From Actinomycetota bacterium (lineage in GTDB: Bacteria > Actinomycetota > Acidimicrobiia > Spongiisociales > UBA11373), in contig JAHJML010000051.1 in NCBI GenBank assembly GCA_018821365.1, forward strand, positions 1 to 34,398: a stretch of DNA of 34,398 nucleotides, read 5' to 3'. The notes below the pieces were generated by a model. The model saw nothing but the letters and a program-made list of their open reading frames with translations. It made no database searches and had not been told where the DNA came from. The position numbers and the translations under genes are program-made. Positions 21,824 to 29,508 of this stretch are shown here, in pieces (position 1 is the first letter of the stretch; every line of letters starts with the position of its first letter).

Positions 21824-24163
21824 TCACGACGAGCGCTCCTTGACCACCTCGGGGATCGAGATGCGCCGGAGCGCCCGCAGGCCGGGCACCTCCGACAGCA
21901 GCGCTACCAGCACGATCGCCACCGCCGAGAAGACGTAGGTCGTCGGGCGGATGAACAGGTCCAAGGTGAACAACTCGCTCTGGAACGACGCCATCGCCTG
22001 GGCCGACACCCAGTGGCCCGCCACCAGTCCGATCGGGATGGCGATGGCGGCCACCACCAGGTTCTCGGCCGTGATCAACCGCGAGATGGTCGTGCGCCGG
22101 ATCCCCACCGCCAGCAGGGTGGCGACCTCCCGGTTGCGCTCTGCGATGTTCACCGTCATCGAGTTGAAGATCAGCGCAAAGGCCATCGCCCCGCCGAACA
22201 CCAGCATGATCCCCACGAAGCCGTAGAACAGCACCATGAAGTCCTTGATCATCCGGTGGATCGCCTTGGCGTCTTCGAACGCCGACACAGAGGGGAGTTC
22301 GGTCACTGCCGCCCGCACCAGCGATGGGTCGGCGCCCGGGTCGTAGGAGACGAGCGCCGACGTCGCCGGGAGGGTGCCGAAGCTTGCCGCCGCGTATTCC
22401 CGGGAGGCGTAGACCACCGACGAGAGCGGTTCCCGCAGGAGGCCGCCGACCGTGACCTCCACGGTGACACCGAGGGGGGCAATCGTCATCGGGATCACAT
22501 CGCCCGTCCTCACCTCCAACCGCCGGGCGATCCCGACACCCATCAGGACCCCCTCGGCGGGGAGCGACCCCCAGGACCCGTCGTCCATGAGGAACCGGTG
22601 CATGACCGTGTCGGCCGGGAGGGCGATCAGCGCGGTGTCGAGAGCCGTGTCGCCCTCGCCGAGGGTCACGGGCATCTCGAGGACCGGTTCGACGGCGGCC
22701 ACCCCGGGCACCCCGGCCAGCAGATCCACCTGCTCCTGCCCCACCGGTTCGCCGAAGCGCACCGAGGCATCCTCCTGCTGGATCTCGACGTACTGGACGT
22801 CGAGCACGTGCTCGATGCTGTCGATCATCCCCCACGACACCAGCACCAGCACCAGCGAGAGCACCACCCCGAGCATCGTGTAGATGGTTCGCCGCGGGTT
22901 GCGGCCCACCCCCCGCAGCGCCATGCGCCACCGGATCGGTATCTTCCGCAGCGGGGGGATCAGCCGCTCCAGCAGGCTGGGGCGCCCCCGCCCCGGCGGG
23001 GTGTTGCCCCGCATCGCCTCGGCAGGCTGGACCCGGGAGGCGAACAGCGCCGGAGCCAGCGCCGCCAGCGCGGCCGCCATCAGGCCGATCACCACACCGC
23101 CGGCCAGGGTCGCCGGGTAGAACTTCACCAGCGTCACCGGGATCGCCAGCAGGCCCGTATAGAGCCTGGTGATCAGCCTGGCCAGCAACACGCCGGCCAC
23201 CGCCCCGGGCAACGCCCCGATCAGGCCGGGTACCAACCCGTAGCCGAGGTAGTGCCCGAGCACGGTCCGCTTGCGGACCCCGTTGGCCAGCAGCACCCCG
23301 ATGTGGGGGCGCTGCGCCCACACCAAACGGCTGATCATCACGTAGGCGGCCATGGCGGCGGCCACCAGGAACAGGATCGGGAAGAACAGCGCCATCTCCT
23401 GGAAGCCCTTGAGGTCCTCCTGGAGGGCTTCGTTGGAGGGCTGCAGGTCGCGGGTGAACACCGATGTGGTTCCCAATGCCCTGCCCCGGGTGGTCAGGCC
23501 GGCGGCCAGCCCGGCATCGGGTTCGCCCCCGGCGAAGTAGACGACGGCCTCGTTGGGGCCGGCCGCCGCCAGTGCCCGGGCCGTCTCCTCGGTGGTGAAC
23601 ACGACCCCGAAGTTGTCGGGGGACGAGAACGGCACCTGGCGGCTTCGGGCCGGCCAGATGTACTCGGGAGACGAAACCGATCCGCCCACAGCGACGGTCT
23701 GCCCGGCCACTATCACCGTGTCGCCGGGGTGGAGGCCGAAGTGCTCCGCCATGTGCTCTTCGACCAGCACCACCAGGGCCCCCGGGTCGGTGATGGCGGC
23801 CCCCTCGATCACCCTGACCTGGTTGACGTCGGAGTCGGTCCCCGGCATCCCCACCACCCTGCCGAGGAACTTGGTGGCGCCCACCTGCATCGGCACGTCT
23901 GCGACGGTCCGGGTCTGCACGGACTCGACACCGTCGGTGGCGGCGGCCTCGGCGGCGAAGGCCTCGACGTCGCCGCCCTGCATCGTCAGGTTGGCGAACC
24001 GGAACCCCGTGAAGGTGGCCTCATAGGAGGCCGTGAGGTTCTGGAAGGAGTCGTAGGAAGCGGCGAAGATCGTCACCCCCAGAAAGACGGTGAGCGCCAC
24101 CGCGGCGAACTGGGCCTTCTGGCGGCGGATGTCCCTCCACAGCTTGGCGGAGAGCGGTTTCAC
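21824..24163 (-). CDS. FtsX-family ABC transporter permease (two FtsX domains)
   Basis: 779 residues. The GTG at 24163 overlaps the ATPase TGA as GTGA; a GTG one codon earlier (24166) is equally possible. The N-terminal membrane helix (AAVALTVFLGVTIFAASYDS) is followed by a MacB-like extracytoplasmic domain. A first FtsX core covers about residues 255-380 (PILFLVAAAMAAYVMISRLVWAQRPHIGVLLANGVRKRTVL). A basic linker RNPRRTIYTMLGV leads to a second extracytoplasmic domain and a second FtsX core (about 640-770, NIAERNREVATLLAVGIRRTTISRLITAEN). Such mechanotransmission transporters act on lipoproteins, lipids or drugs at the envelope and do not import solutes. Operon partner is the ATPase; the TetR gene precedes both. 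Confidence 0.88.
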   Translation of the reverse strand: MKPLSAKLWRDIRRQKAQFAAVALTVFLGVTIFAASYDSFQNLTASYEATFTGFRFANLTMQGGDVEAFAAEAAATDGVESVQTRTVADVPMQVGATKFLGRVVGMPGTDSDVNQVRVIEGAAITDPGALVVLVEEHMAEHFGLHPGDTVIVAGQTVAVGGSVSSPEYIWPARSRQVPFSSPDNFGVVFTTEETARALAAAGPNEAVVYFAGGEPDAGLAAGLTTRGRALGTTSVFTRDLQPSNEALQEDLKGFQEMALFFPILFLVAAAMAAYVMISRLVWAQRPHIGVLLANGVRKRTVLGHYLGYGLVPGLIGALPGAVAGVLLARLITRLYTGLLAIPVTLVKFYPATLAGGVVIGLMAAALAALAPALFASRVQPAEAMRGNTPPGRGRPSLLERLIPPLRKIPIRWRMALRGVGRNPRRTIYTMLGVVLSLVLVLVSWGMIDSIEHVLDVQYVEIQQEDASVRFGEPVGQEQVDLLAGVPGVAAVEPVLEMPVTLGEGDTALDTALIALPADTVMHRFLMDDGSWGSLPAEGVLMGVGIARRLEVRTGDVIPMTIAPLGVTVEVTVGGLLREPLSSVVYASREYAAASFGTLPATSALVSYDPGADPSLVRAAVTELPSVSAFEDAKAIHRMIKDFMVLFYGFVGIMLVFGGAMAFALIFNSMTVNIAERNREVATLLAVGIRRTTISRLITAENLVVAAIAIPIGLVAGHWVSAQAMASFQSELFTLDLFIRPTTYVFSAVAIVLVALLSEVPGLRALRRISIPEVVKERSS

Positions 24164-24864
24164 CACGTCAGCGCCTCGGCCTCGACCGGATCGGCAATCG
24201 TGCGGTCCTCTACGACTGCGCCGGAGCGGAGCCGCACCACCCGGTCGGCCATCTCACCGATGGCGGCGTTGTGGGTGACCAGCAGCACCGTCTGGCCGTT
24301 CTCGCGGTTGAGACGGCGCAGCAGCGCCAGGATCATCCTGCCGGTCTCGAAGTCGAGTTCGCCGGTCGGCTCGTCGCACAGCAGGATCGGAGGCTGCTTC
24401 GCCAGCGCCCTGGCGATGGCCACCCGCTGCTGCTCGCCTCCCGACAACTGGGACGGGAAGTGATCGACTCGATCGACGAGGCCGACCCCCTCCAGAGCCT
24501 GCCGCGCTCGAGCCGCCCCGTCGTCACCGGTGAGTTCGGCCACCAGTTCGACGTTCTCGAGGGCCGTCAGCGTGGGAATCAGGTTGAAGAACTGGAACAC
24601 CAGTCCCACCTCGGTGCGCCGGTACCCGATCCTCCCCTTGTCGTCGAGGCCGCCGAGGTCGACCCCGTCGACCTCGAGGGTCCCCCCGGTGCCCTGGTCG
24701 ATGGCGCCCACCAGGTTCAACAAGGTGGTCTTGCCCGACCCGCTCGGACCCAGGATCACCGTGAACTGCCCCTGGGGAACCTCTAGATCGACGTCCCGGA
24801 GGGCGTGAACCGCAGTCACCCCCTCACCGAAGGTCCTCCACACATTGCGAATCGAGATCGACAT
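24160..24864 (-). CDS. ABC transporter ATPase, LolD/MacB type
   Basis: 234 residues from ATG at 24864 (GAGGA upstream, inside the end of the regulator gene). It is a single nucleotide-binding domain with Walker A GPSGSGKTT (about residues 39-47), Q-loop FQFFNLIPTLTALENVELV (the 'FQ.fnLiP.lta.eNv' form typical of LolD/MacB/FtsE), signature LSGGEQQRVAIARAL, Walker B ILLCDEPTGELD and H-loop LLVTHN. The GELD after Walker B, where most have GNLD, is a minor variant. It drives the two-FtsX permease encoded directly downstream, with which it overlaps. Confidence 0.92.
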   Translation of the reverse strand: MSISIRNVWRTFGEGVTAVHALRDVDLEVPQGQFTVILGPSGSGKTTLLNLVGAIDQGTGGTLEVDGVDLGGLDDKGRIGYRRTEVGLVFQFFNLIPTLTALENVELVAELTGDDGAARARQALEGVGLVDRVDHFPSQLSGGEQQRVAIARALAKQPPILLCDEPTGELDFETGRMILALLRRLNRENGQTVLLVTHNAAIGEMADRVVRLRSGAVVEDRTIADPVEAEALTW

Positions 24865-24869
24865 GATCC

Positions 24870-25481
24870 TCAGCTTTCGGCTCTTCGGAGACCCCCGAAG
24901 GCGGCGGCCACCAGGCGTCGAACCTGGTCCCGAGCGTCGCCGGGGAGGATTGCTTCCACGGTGAGGAATGAGAGCAGCACGGTGACCAGACAGGAGTAGA
25001 GGAGCAGCGAGGCATCCTCGATGCCCTCCGAGGCCACCAGGCCCCGCCCTGCGAGCGCCCCCAACATCTCGCCGAGTTGCTCGAGGAGAAGGAGATCGAG
25101 GCTCACCAACCCGGGCAGCATCTCGGTGCTGGAGAAGCCCGCTCGGAACACATCGAGCAGCAGGCTCCTGTCGATCGCAAAGAAACCGTCGAGGTAGGCA
25201 TCGAACAGCCGCTCGACCGCCGCCTCCGGGTCGTCGCCCGGGTCGGCGACCACCGCGGCTCCCCCGGCCACGATGCCGGCCGTCTCGGCCTCGAACACCG
25301 CCATCTGGATGGCGAGCTTGGAGCCGAAGTAGTTGTAGAGGGTGGCGACGGCGACCTCGGCGGCGACGGCGATCTCCTCCATCGTCGGCTCCTGGAGACC
25401 CCTCTCCGCAAAGAGAGCCTCGGCCGACCGGACGATGTCGATCCTGGTCTGCTGCTTCTTCCGCTCCCGCAACCCGCTCAT
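24870..25481 (-). CDS. TetR-family transcriptional regulator
   Basis: 203 residues from ATG at 25481. The N-terminal helix-turn-helix spans about residues 8-55: RKKQQTRIDIVRSAEALFAERGL, TMEEIAVAAEVAVATLYNYFGSK. The C-terminal helical domain (GGAAVVADPGDDPEAAVERLFDAYLDGFF onward) is the variable ligand and dimer part. It sits 5 bp upstream of the ABC ATPase in the same direction, so it probably represses its own promoter and that of the exporter. An imperfect inverted repeat around the putative -10 (25491-25524) is a likely operator. Confidence 0.9.
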   Translation of the reverse strand: MSGLRERKKQQTRIDIVRSAEALFAERGLQEPTMEEIAVAAEVAVATLYNYFGSKLAIQMAVFEAETAGIVAGGAAVVADPGDDPEAAVERLFDAYLDGFFAIDRSLLLDVFRAGFSSTEMLPGLVSLDLLLLEQLGEMLGALAGRGLVASEGIEDASLLLYSCLVTVLLSFLTVEAILPGDARDQVRRLVAAAFGGLRRAES

Positions 25482-25490
25482 GATCCCAAC

Positions 25491-25524
25491 CGTAGAGTCG
25501 CTATAAGTTTAGACTGATTCTACG
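25491..25524 (-). promoter_or_regulatory. Candidate autoregulatory TetR operator/promoter
   Basis: CGTAGA (25491-25496) and TCTACG (25519-25524) form the outer arms. GTC (25497-25499) and GAC (25512-25514) are inner arms with unequal spacing. Between them, TATAGC on the minus strand (25505-25500) could be the -10 box. The stretch is AT-rich compared with its surroundings. It lies 10 bp upstream of the regulator's ATG, a position where binding would block the promoter. Confidence 0.45.
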
Positions 25525-25535
25525 AATTGGGTGGA

Positions 25536-25760
25536 TCAGGCGACCGAGCGGCGCGACCCGGCGACCTGCGACACGACGATCGCAAAGCGGACGACCGCGC
25601 TGAGGTCGGTGCCGCCGTCGGCTCTCGGCGCCAGTTGCACCTCGACGTCGAAGTCCTCGACGGTGGCCGGGATCCCGGTGGCGGCCAGCGCCTCCACACT
25701 CCCCCGGGCTCCGTCGGCGGCCCCGAGAATCGCATCTCTGATCTCGTCCCGGCCCGGCAT
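25536..25760 (-). CDS. Small conserved-looking hypothetical protein
   Basis: 74 residues from ATG at 25760, chosen for AGGGG five bases upstream; earlier ATGs lack a site. The sequence begins MPGRDEIRDAILGAADGARG, a helix, then VEDFDVEVQLAPRADGGTDLSAVVRFAIVVS, alternating strands, and a basic tail. The helix followed by a 'v.v.l.v.....g....v.f.ivv' hairpin recalls the small trypsin-co-occurring (trypco2) domain, but the resemblance is weak. No catalytic residues stand out. It is upstream of and parallel to the TetR operon, ending 12 bp from the operator. Confidence 0.5.
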   Translation of the reverse strand: MPGRDEIRDAILGAADGARGSVEALAATGIPATVEDFDVEVQLAPRADGGTDLSAVVRFAIVVSQVAGSRRSVA

Positions 25761-25858
25761 CGCTACCCCTGTCATCCGATTCAGCGCGAGCATGGGGGCA
25801 GGGTGTCGTTCAGGTGTCACACCCGGCCAGCTACCGGGCGGGTGGCTTGGTATCACGC

Positions 25859-25891
25859 GGGAGGGCCGGGGCGGTGAGCCCCGGCCCTCCC
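25859..25891 (-). terminator. Perfect 14-bp terminator-like hairpin
   Basis: 25859-25872 pairs perfectly with 25878-25891 around the loop GGTGA. It lies 14 bp after the stop of the minus-strand membrane protein gene, which it most likely terminates. There is no U-run, a common feature of terminators in high-GC actinobacteria. Confidence 0.75.
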
Positions 25892-25905
25892 GATCGGTCT
25901 CCGGA

Positions 25906-26877
25906 TCAGCTCGTCTGCTCGTCCTTCTTCGACACGAAGCCGAGAGCGCCGCCCACGAAGATCAGGAACCCGCCAGCGATGAAGGTCCAGATGATCGGCG
26001 TGAACTTGACCGGCTTCAATGTCTCGTAGTTGTCCAGGTTCGCATCGAACGTATTCACCAGACCGGCGAAGCGCACCATGGTCTCGGGGAACGTCTGCAG
26101 CGCCGCGGCCGTGGCCGGGAAGTTCTGCGCCAGGAACCCGTTCAGCGTGTCGGCATCCATCTGGAGCATCAGACCGAGACCCGGCATCATGGCGGTGCCC
26201 ATCTCAGTGCCCATGGCGCCGATCACGGTGAGGGCGCCCTTGGCGCTCTCGATGGTCTGCACGGTGTAGATCGGTTCGAGCGCCTCGTTGAGGTCGTCGG
26301 CGTCGGCCGATTTGCCCGGCAGCGACAACACGAAGGAGCCGATCACGATCAGCGCACCCAGCATCGCAGCCAGGATCGCCGACAGGCGGGTGCCCTTGGC
26401 GATCATCCAGATGCCGAACCCGATGGCGATCAGGCCGACGATCACGAACCCCCACGGGACCGTCTGGGCGACGAACTCGGTGGTCGGGATGGCATCGGCC
26501 GATGCGAAGTTGGACTGCTGGTCGGCAAGGGTGTCGATCAGGCCGGCGAACTGCGGCCCCGCTTCCGGCAGCAGGGCCATCCCCTGGGCGACGGCGGGGA
26601 ACTGCGAGTCCAGGAGCGCCCGGAGATCTTCCTCCGTCTGTCCCAGTGCTTGGGCGAGACCCGGCAGGACCGCCGTCTGGAACTCGTTCGCCACGGCCCC
26701 CAGGCCGGCAATGTCGGCCCGGTAGGTTGCGATGGTCTCGTCCTGCAACGCCGGACGGAAGTCGGTGATCATCTCTTCGAAGGCACTCCCCACAGAAAAC
26801 AGGTTCTGGGCGAACGTGATCACGATGAACACCAACCCGGCCAGGATGACCAGGCCGGGAGCTACCAGTTTCTTCAT
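25906..26877 (-). CDS. Membrane protein with internally duplicated extracytoplasmic domain
   Basis: 323 residues from ATG at 26877 (GAGG seven bases upstream). There are four membrane helices: residues about 4-24, 143-160, 167-190 and 297-316. Between helices 1-2 and 3-4 lie two loops of about 115 residues that are copies of each other. VLPGLAQALGQTEEDLRALL, FPAVAQGMALLPEAGPQFAGLIDTL in the first matches MMPGLGLMLQMDADTLNGFL, FPATAAALQTFPETMVRFAGLVNTF in the second. The protein thus arose by tandem duplication of a helix-loop-helix unit. I do not recognise the family. No neighbours are coupled; a strong terminator follows it. Confidence 0.8.
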   Translation of the reverse strand: MKKLVAPGLVILAGLVFIVITFAQNLFSVGSAFEEMITDFRPALQDETIATYRADIAGLGAVANEFQTAVLPGLAQALGQTEEDLRALLDSQFPAVAQGMALLPEAGPQFAGLIDTLADQQSNFASADAIPTTEFVAQTVPWGFVIVGLIAIGFGIWMIAKGTRLSAILAAMLGALIVIGSFVLSLPGKSADADDLNEALEPIYTVQTIESAKGALTVIGAMGTEMGTAMMPGLGLMLQMDADTLNGFLAQNFPATAAALQTFPETMVRFAGLVNTFDANLDNYETLKPVKFTPIIWTFIAGGFLIFVGGALGFVSKKDEQTS

Positions 26878-27047
26878 CTAATACCTCATGTCTTGGGATC
26901 AGGCCGCGCCGGCCCGCCCGCGCCTCCGGTTACCCCGCAAGGATGCACCACCACGATCCGGCAGAGCAGGGTATTTCGACCCTTGATGGACTCCCACCAT
27001 GGCGGACGAGCGGGATGCCGACGGCCTCGACCGCCCGGTGAGCCCTC

Positions 27048-27506
27048 CTAGTGGTCCCCGACGGGGAGCCGACCGGGTGGGCGGCCCGGGGTCGCCAATT
27101 CGGAGAGCACCAGGCGAGCTGCCGCCGCCATGGTCACCTGTGACGAGAACCGGCCCAGACCGGAGCCGATCTCGCCGACGGAGACCGGAAGCCCCTCCAG
27201 GAGGTCGGCGTGGGTCCGCTCCTGACCGGCGGCGACCACGACGTGCATCGGAGCAGTGCGACCCAGTTGCTCGCGGTAGCAACGGAGCATCCGGCGGTGG
27301 TAGGGATCGTCGAGGTCCAGTCGGAAGACGACACCGTCGGCGGCATCCACCATGGCGCAGGCCCCGTTCTCCACGAGCGGGCATCGCCGGGTCTCATCGG
27401 GACCCTGACAGATGATGACCTGATGCCCCAGCAACTCGAGGTCGTGGTACTCGCCTTCTGGAGCCCCCGGGTTCACATCGAGAATGGTGCCGGTCCCGAA
27501 CAACAA
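27048..27506 (-). CDS. Hypothetical protein with clustered cysteines
   Basis: 152 residues from the TTG at 27506; the next codon is also TTG and has better spacing from GAGAGG. After an N-terminal strand (GHQVIICQGP) comes C-x8-C-x6-C (Cys33, Cys42, Cys49) in the block CPLVENGACAMVDAADGVVFRLDL, followed by a helix with LRCYREQLG and a strand MHVVVAAG. The order of strand, Cys-rich turn, strand 'advVvfdLdl', helix, strand resembles small actinobacterial proteins with a receiver-like fold, but I cannot name the family. The C-terminal 45 residues are Gly/Pro/Arg-rich and may be disordered. Confidence 0.65.
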   Translation of the reverse strand: MLFGTGTILDVNPGAPEGEYHDLELLGHQVIICQGPDETRRCPLVENGACAMVDAADGVVFRLDLDDPYHRRMLRCYREQLGRTAPMHVVVAAGQERTHADLLEGLPVSVGEIGSGLGRFSSQVTMAAAARLVLSELATPGRPPGRLPVGDH

Positions 27507-27589
27507 TCACCTCTCGGATCGATGGATAGACCATCGGATTCGGGAGCCCGAATCTTGATCGGCCGCCCAGGATTCCGACGACGGGCACG

Positions 27590-27829
27590 TCAGTCGAAGA
27601 GCGTGGTGACCAGGTCGGAGTGCGCCGGCCCGGTGGCGGTCGGGCGGTTCTGAAGACCGGCCTCGAGCAGGCGCTGCACCATCTGGCTGACGCTGACGCC
27701 CTGGGCGCGAGCACGTACTCGAACCTGGCGCACGAGGTCGGGAGGCAGTCGGGCGCTGAGCGGCTCGCAGGGACCCCGCCACTCGGGCGGTCTCGGGTCC
27801 CCCCATTCGATGCGTGCCCTCATCGTCAT
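27590..27829 (-). CDS. Ribbon-helix-helix DNA-binding protein (antitoxin-like)
   Basis: 79 residues from ATG at 27829, with GGGAG five to six bases upstream. A basic N-terminal segment (MTMRARIEWGDPRPPEWRG) leads to the ribbon-helix-helix: strand PLSARLPPDLVRQVRVRARAQ, then GVSVSQMVQRLLEAGLQ. Only about 40 residues are needed for the dimeric RHH fold. The short C-terminal tail could bind a toxin partner in antitoxin relatives. No adjacent gene looks like a toxin (the next minus-strand gene at 27048 has no toxin motif), so a stand-alone regulator is as likely. It lies beside the tandem repeat at 27934-28190. Confidence 0.7.
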   Translation of the reverse strand: MTMRARIEWGDPRPPEWRGPCEPLSARLPPDLVRQVRVRARAQGVSVSQMVQRLLEAGLQNRPTATGPAHSDLVTTLFD

Positions 27830-27933
27830 GTCGTCTCCCGTTTGGATCACGATAACCACCCATCGCGCGCCTCCCAAGCATCTCCACTACGGGGCGCGGT
27901 CGAACCCGCCCGAGAGCGAATCCCACGGCTCGT

Positions 27934-28190
27934 CCTCTCCCCCGCTTGCGGGGGAGATGCCCCCGCAGGGGGCAAAGGGGGAGCGCAGGCCCTCTGGTGG
28001 CGCGCCAGGGAGATGCCCCCGGAGGGGGCAGAGGCGAGCGCAGGCCCTCTGGTGGCGCGCCGGGGGAGATGCCCCCGGAGGGGGCAGAGGGGGAGCGCAG
28101 GCCCTCTGGTGGCGCGCCGGGGAGATGCCCCCGGAGGGGGCAGAGGGGGAGCGCAGGTCCTCTGGTGGCGCGCCGGGGAGATACCCCTGC
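27934..28190 (+). repeat. 56-bp GC-rich tandem repeat grown from a REP-like element
   Basis: Four full units of 55-57 bp (27951-28006, 28007-28061, 28062-28118, 28119-28174) plus a partial fifth to about 28190. Each unit holds a TGCCCCC-GGA-GGGGGCA style hairpin and ends in GGCGCGCC; units differ by a few bases. The first is preceded by a CTCCCCCGC/GCGGGGGAG-type hairpin identical in layout to the element at 2866. The repeat lies in the 362-bp gap between the LLM oxidoreductase stop and the RHH gene. The 100 bp nearest the RHH gene contain its promoter region but no clear elements. Confidence 0.9.
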
Positions 28191-28191
28191 C

Positions 28192-29115
28192 TCACCCGAT
28201 CGCTTCGAGCACCTCGCCGCACACCTCGATGGCGGGCAGGGTGATCGGATCGAGCACCAGTTGCAGATGCCCGATGCCCGCCTCGCCGAATCCGGCCAGC
28301 GTCTCGGCGATCCGCCCGGGCGAGCCCTGCACCGGGGGGACACCCTCCCCCTGCTCGCCGTGGTGGGGCCGTCCCTCTGGATCGAGCGGGGCGACCAGCA
28401 CTGCAACGGTCCGCTCCACCTCGGCAGGATCCCGCCCCGCCGCCTCACAGGCCGCATCGACGGTGGCGGTCAGCGGCGCCAACCCGGTCACCGTGTTGCC
28501 GAACCACTGGAACCACCCGTTCCACATGTCGACGTGGGGCAGGGTGATCTGCAGCATCCGCTCCCCCACCGACCCCACCATCAGCGGGGGGCCGCCGGGG
28601 CGGGGCGGCGGGACCAGCAGGCAGTCGGATGCCTGGTAGAAGGCCCCCGAGAAGTCCACCCGGCCCTCCCGCAGCAGCGACCTGATGATGGTGAAGGCCT
28701 CCTCGAACCGCGACGCTCGCCGGTCGAATGGGTAGCCGAATGCGTCGTACTCGACGCGGTTCCACCCGGCGCCGAGGCCCACGATCAGCCGGCCCCCGCT
28801 GATCTCGTCCACCGTCGCCGCCTTCTTGGCCAGCATCGCCGGGTTGTGGAACGAGGTCGCCGCCACCAGTGGGCCGATCTGGACTCCTTCGGTGACGGCG
28901 GCGATGGCGGCCAGCAGCGACCACGCCTCCCACGGGCCGGTCGGAGGGCCATCCTCGGGCCGGTACAGAAGGTGATCGCCCACCCACACCGAGTCGAACC
29001 CCACCTGCTCCGCCAGCACGGCCATCGCCCGCAGTTCCTCCCAGCCGACCCGGCGTTCGACCTCGGGGAGTTGCACTCCGATCTTCAAGCGGCGGCCGGG
29101 TGGGGAGGTGGTCAT
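28192..29115 (-). CDS. LLM-class flavin/F420-dependent oxidoreductase
   Basis: 307 residues from ATG at 29115. It is a luciferase-like TIM barrel: KIGVQLPEVERRVGWEELRAMAVLAEQVGFDSVWVGDHLL at the N terminus, LLAAIAAVTEGVQIGPLVAATSFHNPAMLAKKAATVDEISGGRLIVGLGAGW (residues about 65-115, the central strands and the diagnostic 'GR..lGlGaGw'), then PPPRPGGPPLMVGSVGERML. These segments are typical of actinobacterial members that use F420 or FMN to reduce or oxidise small molecules. No substrate can be assigned. It ends almost directly on the partial repeat copy at 28175-28190, which probably takes the place of its terminator. Confidence 0.88.
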   Translation of the reverse strand: MTTSPPGRRLKIGVQLPEVERRVGWEELRAMAVLAEQVGFDSVWVGDHLLYRPEDGPPTGPWEAWSLLAAIAAVTEGVQIGPLVAATSFHNPAMLAKKAATVDEISGGRLIVGLGAGWNRVEYDAFGYPFDRRASRFEEAFTIIRSLLREGRVDFSGAFYQASDCLLVPPPRPGGPPLMVGSVGERMLQITLPHVDMWNGWFQWFGNTVTGLAPLTATVDAACEAAGRDPAEVERTVAVLVAPLDPEGRPHHGEQGEGVPPVQGSPGRIAETLAGFGEAGIGHLQLVLDPITLPAIEVCGEVLEAIG

Positions 29116-29253
29116 CGCCGGATGCTAGGTCACCGGGTCGCCTGCAGGCAGTCCGGGTCCGGGACGAATCCGCCGCCGGCTCTTGGTGACATTCGGCTCT
29201 ACCCAACCGGGCCGCCGGACGGCATGCTGTTGGCAGGCGATATGGGAGGGGCA

Positions 29254-29439
29254 ATGCATCTGCGCAAAGGCATGCGGGTCAGGGAACTCACCAAGCGGGT
29301 CGGTCAGGCGCCACGGGTGGGCCGGGTCCGGAGTGTGCACGACCGTTCGGTCGAGGTCGAGTGGGAGGACGGGCACGTCTCGTCGGTGTCGGGGGCCTAT
29401 CTGTTTCCCGTCGAGCGACCCGCTACCAAGAAGACCTGA
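29254..29439 (+). CDS. Small SH3-like (DUF1918-like) protein
   Basis: 61 residues. The ATG at 29254 has GGGAGGGG four bases upstream; the long open frame before it has no coding character. The sequence, LRKGMRVRELTKRVGQAPRVGRVRSVHDRSVEVEWEDGHVSSVSGAYLFPVE in short blocks, is a basic five-strand barrel pattern (R-VG-V in the first hairpin, VEVEWEDGH in the third strand) seen in DUF1918-type small proteins. Such proteins are of unknown function and may bind nucleic acid or protein tails. It is followed by a terminator-like hairpin at 29464. Confidence 0.7.
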   Translation: MHLRKGMRVRELTKRVGQAPRVGRVRSVHDRSVEVEWEDGHVSSVSGAYLFPVERPATKKT

Positions 29440-29463
29440 CCACCAACGGGGTCTGCACCATCA

Positions 29464-29486
29464 CGGTCTCCACCCGCCGGAGACCG
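29464..29486 (+). terminator. Terminator-like hairpin
   Basis: CGGTCTCC (29464-29471) pairs with GGAGACCG (29479-29486) around a seven-base loop. It lies 24 bp after the stop of the SH3-like gene and 10 bp before the -10 box of the next gene. It could end the first transcript; no T-run is present. Confidence 0.5.
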
Positions 29487-29495
29487 GCAACGCCG

Positions 29496-29501
29496 TAAGC
29501 T
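29496..29501 (+). promoter_or_regulatory. Candidate -10 of a leaderless promoter (kinase fusion gene)
   Basis: TAAGCT fits TANNNT and ends 7 bases before the GTG start at 29509. No Shine-Dalgarno site precedes that GTG, as for the genes at 1440 and 31380. Confidence 0.45.
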
Positions 29502-29508
29502 CGCGCCT

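Noticed and set aside
21650-24463. A 937-codon plus-strand open frame over the FtsX permease
   Set aside because: Shadow of the permease and ATPase; protein composition is low-complexity and has no domain.
27048-27829. Toxin-antitoxin pair formed by the RHH gene and the Cys-rich gene downstream
   Set aside because: The Cys-rich protein shows no toxin motif and the genes are separated by 83 bp with no overlap; a stand-alone RHH regulator is equally likely.
27951-28174. CRISPR array
   Set aside because: The whole 55-57 bp unit is repeated with no unique spacers and no cas genes nearby; it is a tandem repeat.
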